Shown piece after piece: positions 10,899 to 23,703 of a stretch of 41,402 bases of DNA. The notes under the pieces were generated by a model, which was not told the origin of the DNA, made no database searches, and worked only from the letters and a program-made list of their open reading frames with translations. Location: contig JANBPU010000147.1 in assembly GCA_027575805.1 (NCBI GenBank), forward strand, positions 1-41,402. Reading direction: 5' to 3'. The DNA comes from Mycoemilia scoparia. Taxonomy: Eukaryota > Kickxellomycota > Kickxellomycetes > Kickxellales > Kickxellaceae. Position 1 is the stretch's first letter. Each line of letters starts with the position of its first letter. The translations under genes and the position numbers were made by a program.

Positions 10899-12798
10899 AT
10901 GGCGTCCTTGACTTCTGCTGGAAATACACCTACTACCTCCACCTCTCACAGCACATCGCATTCGACCAAGTCCAAGGAGACCAATGTGCCTGAGGTTCCC
11001 CTAGTCTTCGTAACAAACAACCAATTCGATGACTACACCCGTGATGTCTTTGAGCGCCCCATATCCGTTGAGGTAATTTGAACTATTATAGCCTGGTTCT
11101 GTTTTTAAATTGAAATTCTGGGAAAAGCAGGCAAATTCTAACCCAAATGTTATAATTTATTCTAGGGTTTTAGGAATGCCGAGCTTATTAATAATGAGGA
11201 GTATGAACTGCTTTCAAAGTACAAGGCAGCCAGATCCTCTAGAAACTACAAAATAGAGGAGCCTGCTGCCTTTGTCAATATCTTGGTCGCTATGCTTGGC
11301 AGGATCTCAAGAGTCGAGCTAGTCTTGTATCTTTTGGTTATCATTGATGAACTTCTTGATATTAACCCCGATGTTGCTGATGCGTTTATTTCTAAGCTCA
11401 AGCAGAGCCCAAGCACCTTATATCAGCCCTTCCTTAGGTACGTTGGTAAAGTACGCATCACGTTCAAGTTGAAGCACATGATACTGATAGTTGCTGTTCA
11501 TATAGATGCTTGAGAAAGGATGACAAATTTTTGGGATTAAAGTCTTGCAAGATATTGGTGGGATTCTTGAGGTATGACATTCCTATATTGTTTGCTATAA
11601 TTGTATATTCAAAGCAGCTTTGGTTAATGCCAGAGTGTGTCTAATATACATATACTTGCTTGCTTTATTTCAAACATAGACGTTCTCCAGTCGAAGAAGC
11701 AAAGAAATTCCCTTATACAAAGACTTTTAGCTTTTTGGCCGAAAGCTTAAAATCAGACAAGACCTCTATTCAGGACGTTTCCATTCAGCTTATACGCTCA
11801 ATTCTTCAGGTCAGCTACTCGCGTGCAAAGCTCTTTGAGGAATCATCAAACTGTCTTCATGAGCTCGTCGTTCTATTCAAAAACACAGAGCAGCATCCAA
11901 ACCACTTCCAAGGCTCAGTCCCAGCCTCACAGCTCCAGTATGGTGCTGTTTTGTGCCTCTGGCTGCTTTCCTTTGACAAGACAATTGCATCTAAACTCAA
12001 CAAGTAAGTTGTATTATTATGTGTGCTCTCTATAGTTTATTTCAAAGCAGAATAATGTACAAATCTACTATTACTCTTGTATAGGATATACGATATAATC
12101 CCAACTATGACAGAAGTAGCTCGCACTGCTGTGAAGGAAAAGGTTATTCGTGTTATTGTTGCTACCTGGAAGAACCTTGTTGATCTAGCACCTCAGAACA
12201 ACCTCTCGTTTATTGCTGATAGCAACACCGTCGAATGTCTTTATTCTATCAAGGGCCGTAAATTGAAGGACGATGATCTGAAGACAGACATTGGAGAACT
12301 TGTCGAGTATATTAAGGAAAAACAGGCTCATATGTCTACATGGGACTTTTATGCCAATGAAATTGAGAGCGGCAGACTTAACTGGACACCTGCACATCGT
12401 GACGAAGCATTCTGGAAGCTACATGCAGAAAAGTTGGACGAGAATAACTTCCGCATCATTAGAGGTCTTCACAGCATCTTGGAAAGCAACAGCGACCCAT
12501 TATCTGTTGCCATCGCTTGCAACGATATTGGGCAATATATACACTTTAATACCAAGGGCAAACAGTAAGTCACAAACAAACAATTAAAATATTTACCACT
12601 AAAATGCATGTAATGATTGTTATTAGCTTCGATTAATTGTTTAACTGATCTCTGCTCTCTACTGAATTTTATAGAATCATAAAGAGGCTTGGAACCAAGA
12701 AGCTGGTTTTGGCCCACATGCTCAATGAGGATCCAGGCGTTAAATATGAAGCCTTGATGGCAGCACAGCAGCTCATGAAGCATGCCTGGGAAAACTAA
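10899..12798 (+). CDS. VMA13: V-type proton ATPase subunit H
   Basis: Six exons: 10899-11072, 11166-11437, 11506-11571, 11680-12003, 12085-12564 and 12675-12798, making 479 aa (yeast Vma13 is 478). Subunit H is part of the peripheral V1 sector and bridges it to V0. It is needed for activity of assembled pump and silences free V1. The translation is alpha-helical and HEAT/armadillo-like throughout. The hallmark C-terminal region WDFYANEIESGRLNWTPAHR, then FWKLHAEKLDENNF, DPLSVAIACNDIGQYIHF and KRLGTKKLVLAHMLNEDPGV, is the conserved domain of this subunit. The first 30 residues are a Ser/Thr-rich tail. All introns are GT-AG and 66-110 nt long. Confidence 0.97.
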
Positions 12799-13146
12799 TC
12801 AATATATCTTCAGAGACACACCCTTATTTGGCACGCTTAATTCCATGATTTAGCATAATATATTCGTTTTTGATGCAACTTCTCCAAAGAATCAAGAAAG
12901 AAAGCGGCCTAGCAATTACTATTTTTTATACTTGATTTATCAAAAACTATTTTACAAATATTTAAAATTTATCGCTAGAGCTCATCAAAATTACTGCCAA
13001 AGTTCACTTGAAATGCTAGATCACACCTCCTGGCATAGCCCATAACCACCTGGTTCGGTAGATGCAAACATAAAAGTATGAAACTAGCATTGGATCAAAA
13101 AGCTTTTTGCTTTGGTGTATGTGTGATTTTTTACCTTGTTGTATGC
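12799..13146. other. Intergenic VMA13 3' flank / E2 promoter
   Basis: AT-rich spacer between two plus-strand genes. An in-frame upstream ATG of the E2 gene lies at 13078 (see that entry). Nothing else is recognised. Confidence 0.45.
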
Positions 13147-15056
<1,910 letters not shown>

Positions 15057-15325
15057 ATTAATTAAGCCATAGGCCGTTAGGTTCAATAGAAATACAATGC
15101 TATTAGATCCAAGGGATACATGGAAAAAGTCAAACAGGATCATGATTTATCATTGCTAATTTTTAATTGGCATTTCACCATACAGCGAAATGTTACTAGT
15201 GATTGAGTGCTTGTTGGGCAGAAATGGATAATTGGATTTTGGCCCAATCATCAGATATTTGCTATACAACTCCTGGAATTCATTTTTGCCCAAGGATGTG
15301 TGAAATCTGGCCATACTGTGAACAA

Positions 15326-15822
15326 TCAGTTATTTAAATGGAGTGTACGGGATTTCGTTAGCAAGACCTGCACAGATGTATGGTTAAATCATATTTCATG
15401 TTGGTCAAAAGTGGATCATAGGCAACTTACCTTTAAAAGTATGAGCATCATGGCTGCAATGGGTTGTCTAATTATAAGTGAAATCTCGCCATCCTTGATA
15501 ATCGCATTCTGGAATAGAGCGCTACTGCTAAGTTGATTGTACGCTTTTTGCTCAATATCTTAATTGGGCTTTCTATTCTATGCCTGAAAATTACAAGCAT
15601 TTATCGATCAGGATACATAGTGCTTACACTTTGTAGAGGGATTTAAAATAGGCAAGAGAGATGATTAACAGCTCTGCCACATGCGACAATTCCCTAATTA
15701 GGGACTGCTACACAGTGCCAATCATGATGGATGGACATAATAATCAAGTTATTTTAGACACTCAGCTGCAGGCTGTGGATCAGGCTTTGGTCTCGCAATT
15801 TGCAATGATTTGTAGTCATCAT
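15326..15822 (-). CDS. Probable small four-exon gene of unknown function
   Basis: Not recognised. Exons 15760-15822, 15628-15707, 15431-15527 and 15326-15367 join in frame to about 93 aa. Three of the junctions have good signals: GTAAGC after 15628, GTAAGT before 15430, and TGTGCAG before 15367. The first intron has a weak donor (GTCTAA), so exon 1 is the least certain. The acceptor of the third exon could also lie 3 nt later. The product looks entirely helical with leucine-rich heptad-like spacing (LIRELSHVAELLIISLAYFK, then LFQNAIIKDGEISLIIRQP). It lacks a signal peptide and cysteine motifs, and suggests a small coiled-coil subunit of some complex. The longer plus-strand frames at 15207-15536 and 15661-15852 are its antisense shadows. 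Confidence 0.42.
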
Positions 15823-16520
15823 CAAGCAATCAGCTCTTTGATGTATTTTTGATTACTAACCAATTTGTACTTTTAGCCTTTATCGTTACATTATCAAGTA
15901 TGGTGTCCTATACTCAAGACACAAGGTATTCTCCACTCAACCAGGAAGACGATACCTTTGTAGGTCAGCAGACTGTGGGTAAGTGGCTGTAAAGGCCGCT
16001 ATTTGACTATTGTGTGGCAGGAGAGTTCCTGAATTAACTGTTGGGAATGCACTGAATTTCAAAACTCTTACACTTCTTTGACTCCTATATTATCTTACCC
16101 ATCGGTGCGATGTGCTTATCTTTACATTCTTCATAGCCCTTACCGCCACTCAAACCATTCATTTCTTTATATATTTCCCACAATAGCCTTCAGCTCACGC
16201 ATACACACATGTGCCATATATTTCTCCACAACAAATCACTGTACCAAAGTGAGGAATTTCGTGGCTAGTGTGCTGAGTAACTTTAGCTAGCCATATCTCC
16301 CACTAACATTGCTACTGTTTTTGGCTGTTAGAATGCAATTCAACATCATCCCCTTCTTCTAAGCCTTAGCTTGTCACTATACTGCTCTCGCAATGTATAT
16401 AAACCACGACCCTTTCCACAATGATATCTATTAAAAATTGATACTATTGTTTATTTTTCCAAGGCCTGCTTTTGTATATTTCCCACTTTACGTAGAGACC
16501 CATTCTTATTTTATATATCC
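15823..16520. other. Upstream region of the OPT gene, possible 5' exon
   Basis: About 700 bp holding the OPT promoter and perhaps an upstream exon. An ATG at 15900 opens 26 codons (starting MVSYTQDTRYSPLNQ) up to a strong donor GTAAGT at 15979. An acceptor at 16494 (CACTTTACGTAG) would join in the correct phase to the OPT frame ahead of its ATG at 16521. The implied 516-nt intron is long for this window, so I leave it as a possibility. Confidence 0.3.
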
Positions 16521-19154
16521 ATGAGCATAAAAGATAAGGTACTAAAATTTACCGTTAAATCAACAGCACGATCCGACACGTATGCTGCCGATACGGGGAA
16601 CAATATATTACAAGAACCTCTTGACAATGGGGATGGACAGAATCAAGGGAATATCCAGACATGCTCCCATGCTGTAGATGACTCTGAGCCTCAATTCACA
16701 GTAAGTCAGCGACCACTATTATATCACAACATATTATCCAAATATGCGATTTGATTCTTATACATCAACTCTATCGCTAAACACCTTGTATAGATTCGTG
16801 CTGTGATTGTTGGTCTTTTGTTTGGCACTGTCCTATGCTTTTCCAACACATACTTTGGGCTACAAACTGGCTGGATTAGTATGATGTCTTTGCAGGCGTC
16901 GCTGGTTGGATTTGCTGTATTCAAAGCCGTTGAGAAATTCTTAGATAGACCATTGAGCCCAGCCGAAAATGTTGTGTTGCAGACTACATCTGTTGCCACT
17001 GCCACAATGCCCCTAGCAGCCGGGTTTGTGGGTGTTATACCGGCACTGGCAATGCTGACTCCTGAAGAATCTCGCGGGTATTTAACGAATCCCTCTTATA
17101 TTCAGCTATCGCTATGGGCTCTCGGCGTTGCCTTCTTTGGTGTATTTTTTGCAGTCCCCTTGAGAAAGCAAACAATCATCAGAGAAAAACTCAGATTCCC
17201 CTCTGGCACAGCCACAGCCCAGATGATCAGCGTTCTCCATCGTTTGCCTGATCCTACTATTGAGGAAGAACAGAGTGAGCGTGGAATACAGAATAGTCAA
17301 GGCCAACAGCATGGCTTAAGACGAAGAATTCCACATAGTCACATCAAATCCACTGTATCGGCCTCAGGTGCAGAGGATGGTATACAAGGTGTAGAACCCA
17401 GAGAATACCAAGATAGGACTAATTTAACCGGAGGAATCGCTGCATCATCCCCTTCACCAACAGGCTCATCTATAAGAAAACCCAGCTCCTTGGATGAACT
17501 TAATCAGCTTGATCCCGAAGACCGGAATGCCCTTAGCAGTGGAAATTTTGATGCTGATTGGAAAAACAAATTGCAGTCGCTTATTGTATCTTTTCTTATA
17601 TCTGGAGTCTATACCCTCTTGGCCTTCATATTCCCAATCCTATCCAAGGTTCCCATTTTTGGCAATCCTGCGTCCAAGGACTGGCTATGGAATTTCACTC
17701 CTTCACTAAGTTATGCAGGACAGGGCATTATCATGGGGCTCCCAACTTGTGTGTGGATGTTGGTAGGTGCTGTTGTTGGCTGGGGTATCCTCTCACCCGT
17801 GGCAAAGTATTCAGGGTGGGCTCCGGGACCTGTGGATGATTGGAAAGAAGGTAGCCGTGGATGGATATTGTGGGTATCTCTTGCCGTCATGATTGCTGAC
17901 AGCTTGGTTTCATTGGCAGTCATATCATATAAAGAAATTCGCTACCGTCTCATCATGGTAAAGAAATCCTCTCTGTGGTCAAAGCTCAGTAAGTATCAAG
18001 TGAACCGTCTACAGTCATTGACCATTGTTATATAGACAGTTAACAACTCTTTTACCATTTTTATTTGTATTGCACTTGCAGATCCAAAGAAAAATAAGAA
18101 CGCTGGGTTACAAGAGAGTGATGGGCTATCTCCAGCTCCGGGACATCAGGCACAATCTCCCCAAGAGTATGAAGAGCAACCTCTTAGCCCTGAATATAGA
18201 GATGAAATCAGCTTTGATGCACCAGATGTCGATAGCAAATACCTTGTTCCTGCCTGGCTAACATGGACAGGTCTAGCTGCCTCCTCTCTATTTTGTGCTG
18301 GGATTATGTATTATCTGTTCCATGTGCCTTTCCAGGCCTCTATACTATCTGTCATTATTGCTTGTCTGATGGCAATTCTGGGTGTTAGAGCGCTTGGTGA
18401 AACTGATCTCAACCCTGTTTCTGGCATTGCCAAGGTTTCTCAGTTCATTTTTGCAGGAGTTCTCCCTGGAAATTTAGTTGGAAACATTGTCAGTGGCGCT
18501 GTGGCCGAAGCCGGTGCCCAACAGGCCGGTGACTTGATGCAGGACCTCAAGACTGGCCACTTACTTCATGCTTCGCCACGAGCCCAGTTTTATGCCCAGC
18601 TTATTGGAAGTTTGTTCAGTGCCTTCATAGCTGCTGGTATTTACAAGCTATACACTACGGTGTATGAGATCCCTGGTCCACAATTCCCAGCACCAACGGC
18701 TCAAGTATGGCTCGATATGGCCAGGCTGGTTAATGGTCACCCTCTTCCCACCAATGTTGTGCCTTTTGCTATTTCATTCGCTGCTCTTTTTGCTGTACTG
18801 TCTGTTCTGAAATCTGTGGTAATATCCAGACTGAGCAAGAATCCACAAAATGAGGACCGAAAAGCATTTGTAAATAGGTGGTGGCCGAGTGGTATTGCCT
18901 TTGCCATCGGTATTTATAACACTCCAAACTTCACTTTGATGCGTGTTTTGGGTGCACTTCTTGCTACGCTTTGGATTAAGATGAAGGCCAAGCGTATGTT
19001 GAGAAAGCAGCAAAAGAGTGGGTCCGAACACTCCACCATTGTCGAACTTCGCAGTCGGGCGACGGTGATGGTCATCATTGTGGCCAGCGGGTTTGTTCTT
19101 GGCGAAGGAACTTTCTCATTCTTTACACTTATTGCAAAAGCTGTAAAACACTAA
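16521..19154 (+). CDS. OPT-family oligopeptide/metal-chelate transporter (YGL114W-like)
   Basis: Exons 16521-16700, 16794-17988 and 18082-19154 give 815 aa. OPT proteins are proton-coupled importers of small peptides or metal-chelate conjugates with 12-16 membrane spans. The first membrane block IRAVIVGLLFGTVLCFSNTY, then FGLQTGWISMMSLQASLVGF, is the classic opening of the YGL114W/YSL-like branch. LGETDLNPVSGIAKVSQFIF is the conserved mid-protein motif. Long polar cytosolic loops fall at residues about 200-300 and around the exon 2-3 junction. The N-terminal 60 residues are hydrophilic. Exon phases match at both junctions. An alternative start through an upstream exon at 15900-15978 is possible. 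The gene is convergent with SEC22, 106 bp apart. The substrate cannot be told from sequence. Confidence 0.95.
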
Positions 19155-19260
19155 GATCACACGCACGCACACACTTTAGAATTTATAAATTATCCACCAC
19201 TGGTTGTCGTTATTTTGTAGGCTATAATGCATGTTCGTCATTGTTACATAATAAATGGAA

Positions 19261-20348
19261 TTAAAAGAATTTGTATCGAATGTAAATGATTAGCAAAACT
19301 GCCAAAATAATTGCAGCTGGAATTCCATACTTGCGGTACAGCGCTTCCAGATTCAATTTGCGAGCATCTCTGCGATACTTCAGTGATTGGTCTCGCAACT
19401 GATCAGAGAGCGTATTCATTCCTAAAAATCACGAATATCCCTTTGTTAGATAAACCGCTAAGTCTAACCCAGTGGGGCTTAAATTTAAAAAATATAAAGA
19501 AAAGACTTACTGTCTAGACTATCTCCGCGCCACAAAAGATCCTCCATGTTTTTGCTCATAATCTTTGTAACATCTTGCAAATCTTCATTCAGTCTCGACA
19601 GATTTTGCTGTGTTCGTGAATCTTCGTATATTCTCTTTGTCTTTTGAATGAAGGTGTCTATAAATTTAGATAGTTATAGAATTAGTATAGATTTTAAGTG
19701 ATAATATATATGCTTTATATTCGTAGTAATGTCTGCATACCAAATTTGATGAAGGCATAGGGCCTGATCTTTGGTTCTCTTGCTTTGTCACCATAGCTCA
19801 TAGTGAATTCGTCAGATAGCTCCTTTAGATAGCTGAATGCGAGTTTTCTGGGAAATGCCTGGTCGGATATGCACAGATAGCATATTCCACTTTCAATGTA
19901 GTAGCTATAAATGATATCAAGCAGAGCTTAGCTATTTAACACTTACGATATTATCACTTGATACGGTAGATTTGGCACTCTGGCTTGTTGTATATGTATG
20001 TATGCTCGTGACAGTAACACCAAAATGCACATAGGATCATTAGTGCCATATAGCTAGACATTTCAACTTACTGAAGTGTATATGGTCCTGATTCGATTGA
20101 GCAGGAAGGCTCGGAATGACTATTCAGTTTTTTAAATATTTCCTTTGCTTGCTCTTTATACTTGGCTAGGTCTTTATCAGTCTAATAGGGGTGGATTTAT
20201 AAGTTATAGTGATGCTATAAATATATGCACTGAGCTATCATTAAAAACAAATGCACATTGTGTTCTGTCCAATTACCTTGCCATCATCCATGGATGCTGC
20301 TAACGGAAGCTTATCAGCCACACGAACTATGAGAGTAGACTTGACCAT
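19261..20348 (-). CDS. SEC22: Vesicle-trafficking R-SNARE Sec22
   Basis: Five exons: 20277-20348, 20072-20181, 19741-19904, 19511-19657 and 19261-19421, giving 217 aa (yeast and human proteins about 214-215). Sec22 is the R-SNARE of ER-Golgi traffic. The N-terminal longin domain starts MVKSTLIVRVADKLPLAASM and includes ESGICYLCISDQAFPRKLAF. The SNARE motif follows (LNEDLQDVTKIMSKNMEDLL) with the zero-layer Arg in LLWRGDSLD, then RDQSLKYRRDARKLNLEALY. A single C-terminal membrane anchor (IPAAIILAVLLIIYIRY) ends the protein. The splice from exon 2 to exon 3 restores TLHYYIESG directly. Confidence 0.96.
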
Positions 20349-20675
20349 TATGTTTATCACTATTTACCAAGGGTGTATATAAAAGTATAGAAACAGAAAA
20401 GATATATTGGCAAGGATCCTTTAAACCTGCACTTTGGGGTTTTAGTTGCTTTGAGTCAATGATGTGGTGCTGGACCAATTAAATCTTGACAAATCAATAA
20501 TCACGACTACTTCTGCATGTTAGCCCACAGAATCACAAATTCCCAAGTCAGGGATTACTTGAAGCTATATACCCAATACCAAATAAACTGGCTGTTTATA
20601 AAAGAACATGGTTGTGTTTTATGAAAAGCTCAAGCAAAACTATTTAACAGAAAATGTATTTTAGTGAAAGGAAAA
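20349..20675. other. Intergenic: SEC22 promoter / SPT4 3' flank
   Basis: A 327-bp AT-rich spacer between two tandem minus-strand genes. I see no repeat, RNA gene or extra open frame. Confidence 0.45.
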
Positions 20676-21325
20676 CTATTCGTCTGCTGTGCCATCTCTT
20701 GGATGGTAGATAATTCCATTTCTTTCCAGCCGATCTACAATGTCTGGTGGAAGCCTTCCAGATACGTAAGATGCATAGATTCCAGGAACAAATTTCTCTG
20801 CAATATATAATCAGCATAAGGTAGAAGATACTTAGGGCATTGCGCAATCGTGAACTTGATTATATATGTTTTGGTATAAAATGAGATTTTTACCTATGTG
20901 ATTATACCGGGCGACCCAGCTCTCAGCTGGATTTGTTAGTGCGACAATTCTATAGGCAATTAGTCATAAACGTATTATAGCCACTGCATATTTACTAGAT
21001 CGATTCTATGAGTGCATTCAAAATTGTGTATCATACCCATCAAATATTGGACTTGTGCAGTCTGCCACCGCACCTGGTCTTCCTCTCATACGTAATAAAT
21101 CTTCACAATTTTCGCAGCCATTTTGTCTAAACTGGTAGGAGTTCTACATATATGTATACATATGAACATGTTAAGTATATACATACTAGTTATCCAGAAA
21201 ATATAAAAGTATACAATACATCATGTATGCATTTACTATTTTGGTATTTTTGGTATTACCTTTACCAAAGAACACAACATACACGAACGGAGTTGTCGTT
21301 TATCTTTTGGAAGAACCGAAGCCAT
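20676..21325 (-). CDS. SPT4: Transcription elongation factor Spt4
   Basis: Four exons: 21260-21325, 21037-21143, 20894-20949 and 20676-20797, giving 116 aa, the usual size for Spt4. Spt4 pairs with Spt5 (DSIF) on RNA polymerase II and supports elongation. The zinc finger is visible as Cys15-x2-Cys18 (SCMLCSLVK) and Cys32-x2-Cys35 (NGCENCEDLL). It is followed by DCTSPIFDGIVALTNPAESW, VARYNHIEKFVPGIYA and GRLPPDIVDRLERNGIIYHP, all canonical Spt4 blocks. Every exon is shorter than 125 nt, so no single open frame covers the gene. The tail RDGTADE is acidic and short. Confidence 0.97.
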
Positions 21326-21653
21326 TGTTTAATGTATAAGATTAAATTTCTTTTTTTCCCTATGAACAAAACAATATAGGATTTTGCTAATCAGGTTATA
21401 TAGTTTTAAAGTATATTATGGGTAAGGGAACCAATGCTTGGAACAGCCCTAACGAATATTTTTTGCATCCCTTTAATACAATTTGTCTAGATCATTAAAT
21501 TGTGTTAATATATCACTCTCCCTTCAATAAAATATGCTTAGTTGTATTTGTACAATACATACTACAACGCTTGTGTGAATTATTATCAAATAATTGAAAA
21601 AGTATTAGTACATGGTTAGGAAGGGGACACCATTTTTAGACAAGATGGGATTT
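21326..21653. other. SPT4 upstream region
   Basis: AT-rich non-coding stretch between the SPT4 start and the remnant end of the TCP10-domain gene. It should hold the SPT4 promoter. No gene is recognised. Confidence 0.45.
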
Positions 21654-21701
21654 TCAATATTCCAGTTTGGATATGACAACAAAAAACCGCTTAACTGTAC
21701 C
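21654..21701 (-). pseudogene. Severed C-terminal coding remnant of the TCP10-domain gene
   Basis: On the far side of the MITE the original reading frame resumes. If the element and one copy of the 4-bp duplication are removed, the last intact Asp-Gly codon pair continues for 14 more codons (starting TVKRFF) to a TGA ending at 21654. These codons are now downstream of the stop codon in the MITE terminus and are not translated in the current model. Confidence 0.6.
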
Positions 21702-21705
21702 ATCT

Positions 21706-21817
21706 GGATCATAATTTTTGAAGGGTGAATTTTGGGGACCATGATTATAGGGGCAATCGCAGCCAAATGGATGTCCAGTTTTACTAGTAAACTTTCACCC
21801 TTCAAAAATTATTACCC
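21706..21817. mobile_element. MITE copy inserted in an exon
   Basis: 112-bp fold-back element with termini GGATCATAATTTTTGAAGGG and CCCTTCAAAAATTATTACCC. It is flanked by direct ATCT copies at 21702-21705 and 21818-21821. The interior resembles the copies at 39856-39970 and 39975-40087 (shared TGTCCAGTT and ACTAGTAAAC). It interrupts the last exon of the TCP10-domain gene. Confidence 0.9.
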
Positions 21818-22956
21818 ATCTGGATGGATAGTGTATCTTTCTCCATACCTATTGACAATAGCTACTTCCCCATCGGGATATATACTCTCTTCACTACCAT
21901 TTTTGTATTCTACATGAACTGTATTGTCGAAAGCGTATGTGTACTTTTTATAACCCTGGGTAGGATTGGTCTATATTTGCAAACAATAGTGGTGGTATAA
22001 GCTCATTTTTATATAAGCCAGATAGCCATCGATATATGCCAATTAATAACATTAGCGTGTAACCTGCACTTACCACACTCACATCGCCGTTTCTAAAGTA
22101 TATTGTCACTGTTCCATTGGGCTGTACATGCTTCGCATTCCCGTCTGGATATGCATGGAAAACATGGCCGGTTGAATATTGGCGTACGAGCTTGCCATTT
22201 CTCAGCCATTCCTCCTTTAAATAACAAAAGGCATTAGATGCAGTGTTAGCGAAGATTTGTTTCGGCCTGATTCAATGAATTGAATATTATCGTGTAGAGG
22301 CGATGACTAAGACCCCATGGCTTCAAAGCAAATATCTTGCCTTTTGGATATATGAATCAGAGGAATCTGGAATAGCCCTTTGGCAACAATCCTCTAGCAA
22401 CCTCATGATTGCATCTTTTTGGCCATATTTAAACTCTTTCTTCTCCTTTTTGGGCACGGATTCGGCATCTGGCTCTGAACAATCTGTGCCGCATTCACCG
22501 TTACTATATTGCAACATCTTAATGAGAAGTTTCGCTCTCCCCTTAATAATCCGATATTCTTCATCAGACTATTTTATACAGAATTTTAGCAATAGGTCCA
22601 CATGGTCACAAATTCACATGCCTGAAGCTAGAATGGTGTGTATTTTTATTGTAATACTGTAGCGTTGATGTACCTACATCTGCAAGGCCTCCAAGAAGTT
22701 CCCTGCGCTTTTCAAGAAGGATGTGAGACCCATGAGAAAGTGGGCCGTATTCGTAAACGTCTTTAAAGGATTTCTGGCTGTTGAGAGATTCAGGCGTGCT
22801 GGATGTGCTTCTTTGCATGTTGGCTCCTTTATCGGTACCTGCCACCATGCTCCTGCTGTCACCTGCATTGTCTGAGATCGAGTATCCATCGCCTACACCT
22901 GATGCATTGTCTCTCGCAGAAATCTCGCTTTCATCTGGCAAGCTATAAAAACTCAT
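21812..22956 (-). CDS. TCP10/CPAP C-terminal-domain protein, 3' end altered by MITE
   Basis: Exons 22678-22956, 22341-22568, 22074-22214 and 21812-21970 give 268 aa. The last two exons encode short beta repeats with PDG/NG turns (HAYPDGNAKHVQPNGTVTIY, then FRNGDV, YKNGSEESIYPDGE, IHPDG). This is the layout of the TCP10 C-terminal (G-box) domain of the centriole protein CPAP/CENPJ and relatives. The N-terminal exon is Ser/Asp-rich and unrecognised. The third-last exon is charged and helical (KKEKKEFKYGQKDAIMRLLE). The stop codon TAA lies in the MITE terminus, removing about 14 original residues. The second intron appears to use a GC donor (AAG|GCAAGA). The ATG at 22956 is the first in frame after a stop, but an acceptor-like AACAATAG just upstream means more 5' exons could exist. 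Function is inferred from fold only. Confidence 0.68.
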
Positions 22957-23119
22957 ACCTTTAGGCCGAATGCCAGACAAGCCGATACCTATTGTTAGTT
23001 ATCTTTATCTGTGGGCTCATCTTCAGCGAATTATATAGAGGCTTTCTAATAGTCTATCTTTTCTTATGGGTCCACTGTTAGGATTGGGTCATTTTATTTA
23101 CCAATAAAAAGATTAATAA

Positions 23120-23173
23120 GTAAACACAAATTTTAGTGAATGTGGCATACAGCTGCCTCCCTAGGGGTAATAA
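23120..23173. repeat. 54-bp dispersed repeat, copy 1
   Basis: Matches 38402-38455 at 53 of 54 positions (shared core GTGGCATACAGCTGCCTCCC). Both copies are in the same orientation and lie in non-coding DNA. Both are preceded within about 30 bp by ATTTTATTTA, so the repeated unit may be longer and degenerate. Confidence 0.9.
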
Positions 23174-23534
23174 AACGCTAGACCATTATTTACTAACAAA
23201 AAGAGTCATAGAATCTTTTGGTATGGCATTATACCGATGTCAAAAAAAATAAAACTTGTATCACTATGTATGTCCATACTCTCAGCTTTTTCACAATAAT
23301 CGGTGAATCGTACATATACAAGGTAAGCCATACACGATATGTTTTCTTGATGGCCTTTAGCCCAAGTTCATAAACATGGTCTAGCAAATGCCTCATATAG
23401 TGCAAGAGAGAAACATTATAAATATTTTGATGAATGTATGACATGATATATGCAAGAGCGGATCTTTTTTATTTTAGAGATTCTGTAAATGTGTTGTCAC
23501 GTTTGTTGGAACCCCTTAATGGATATACTTTGAT

Positions 23535-23606
23535 AACAATGGTGATGATAATGGTAATGGTAATAATAATAATAATAACAACAATAGTAGTAATACCAAT
23601 ACTGCA
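23535..23606. repeat. Imperfect AAT/GAT/AAC trinucleotide microsatellite
   Basis: A run of roughly 20 triplets, mostly AAT with GGT, GAT, AAC and AGT variants. It is in non-coding DNA as far as can be seen, although in one plus-strand frame it reads as an Asn-rich stretch. Confidence 0.85.
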
Positions 23607-23703
23607 ACAAAAGGTCCCCGATCTGGAATGCCAAAAGTAACAAAAGCCAAGCATCGATTGTTAAGATTGTACAACTGCCTGATCGTTGGTTAAGGTACGA
23701 CAT

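Larger units (their letters stand above)
22957..23703. other. Gene-poor repeat-bearing region
   Basis: No supported gene. It contains one copy of a dispersed 54-bp repeat and a trinucleotide microsatellite, entered separately. The several short overlapping frames at 23229-23703 come from low-complexity sequence. Confidence 0.5.

Noticed and set aside
15207..15536. 109-codon plus-strand open frame
   Set aside because: No recognisable domain. It is antisense to the better-supported small spliced gene.
19938..20010. An extra small exon inside the second SEC22 intron
   Set aside because: A phase-consistent exon can be drawn, but the direct splice gives the conserved TLHYYIESGICYL, so it is unnecessary.
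23535..23606. Asn-rich coding exon at the AAT microsatellite
   Set aside because: The frame is closed on both sides within short distance and no adjacent exons with matching phase and a recognisable product could be found.
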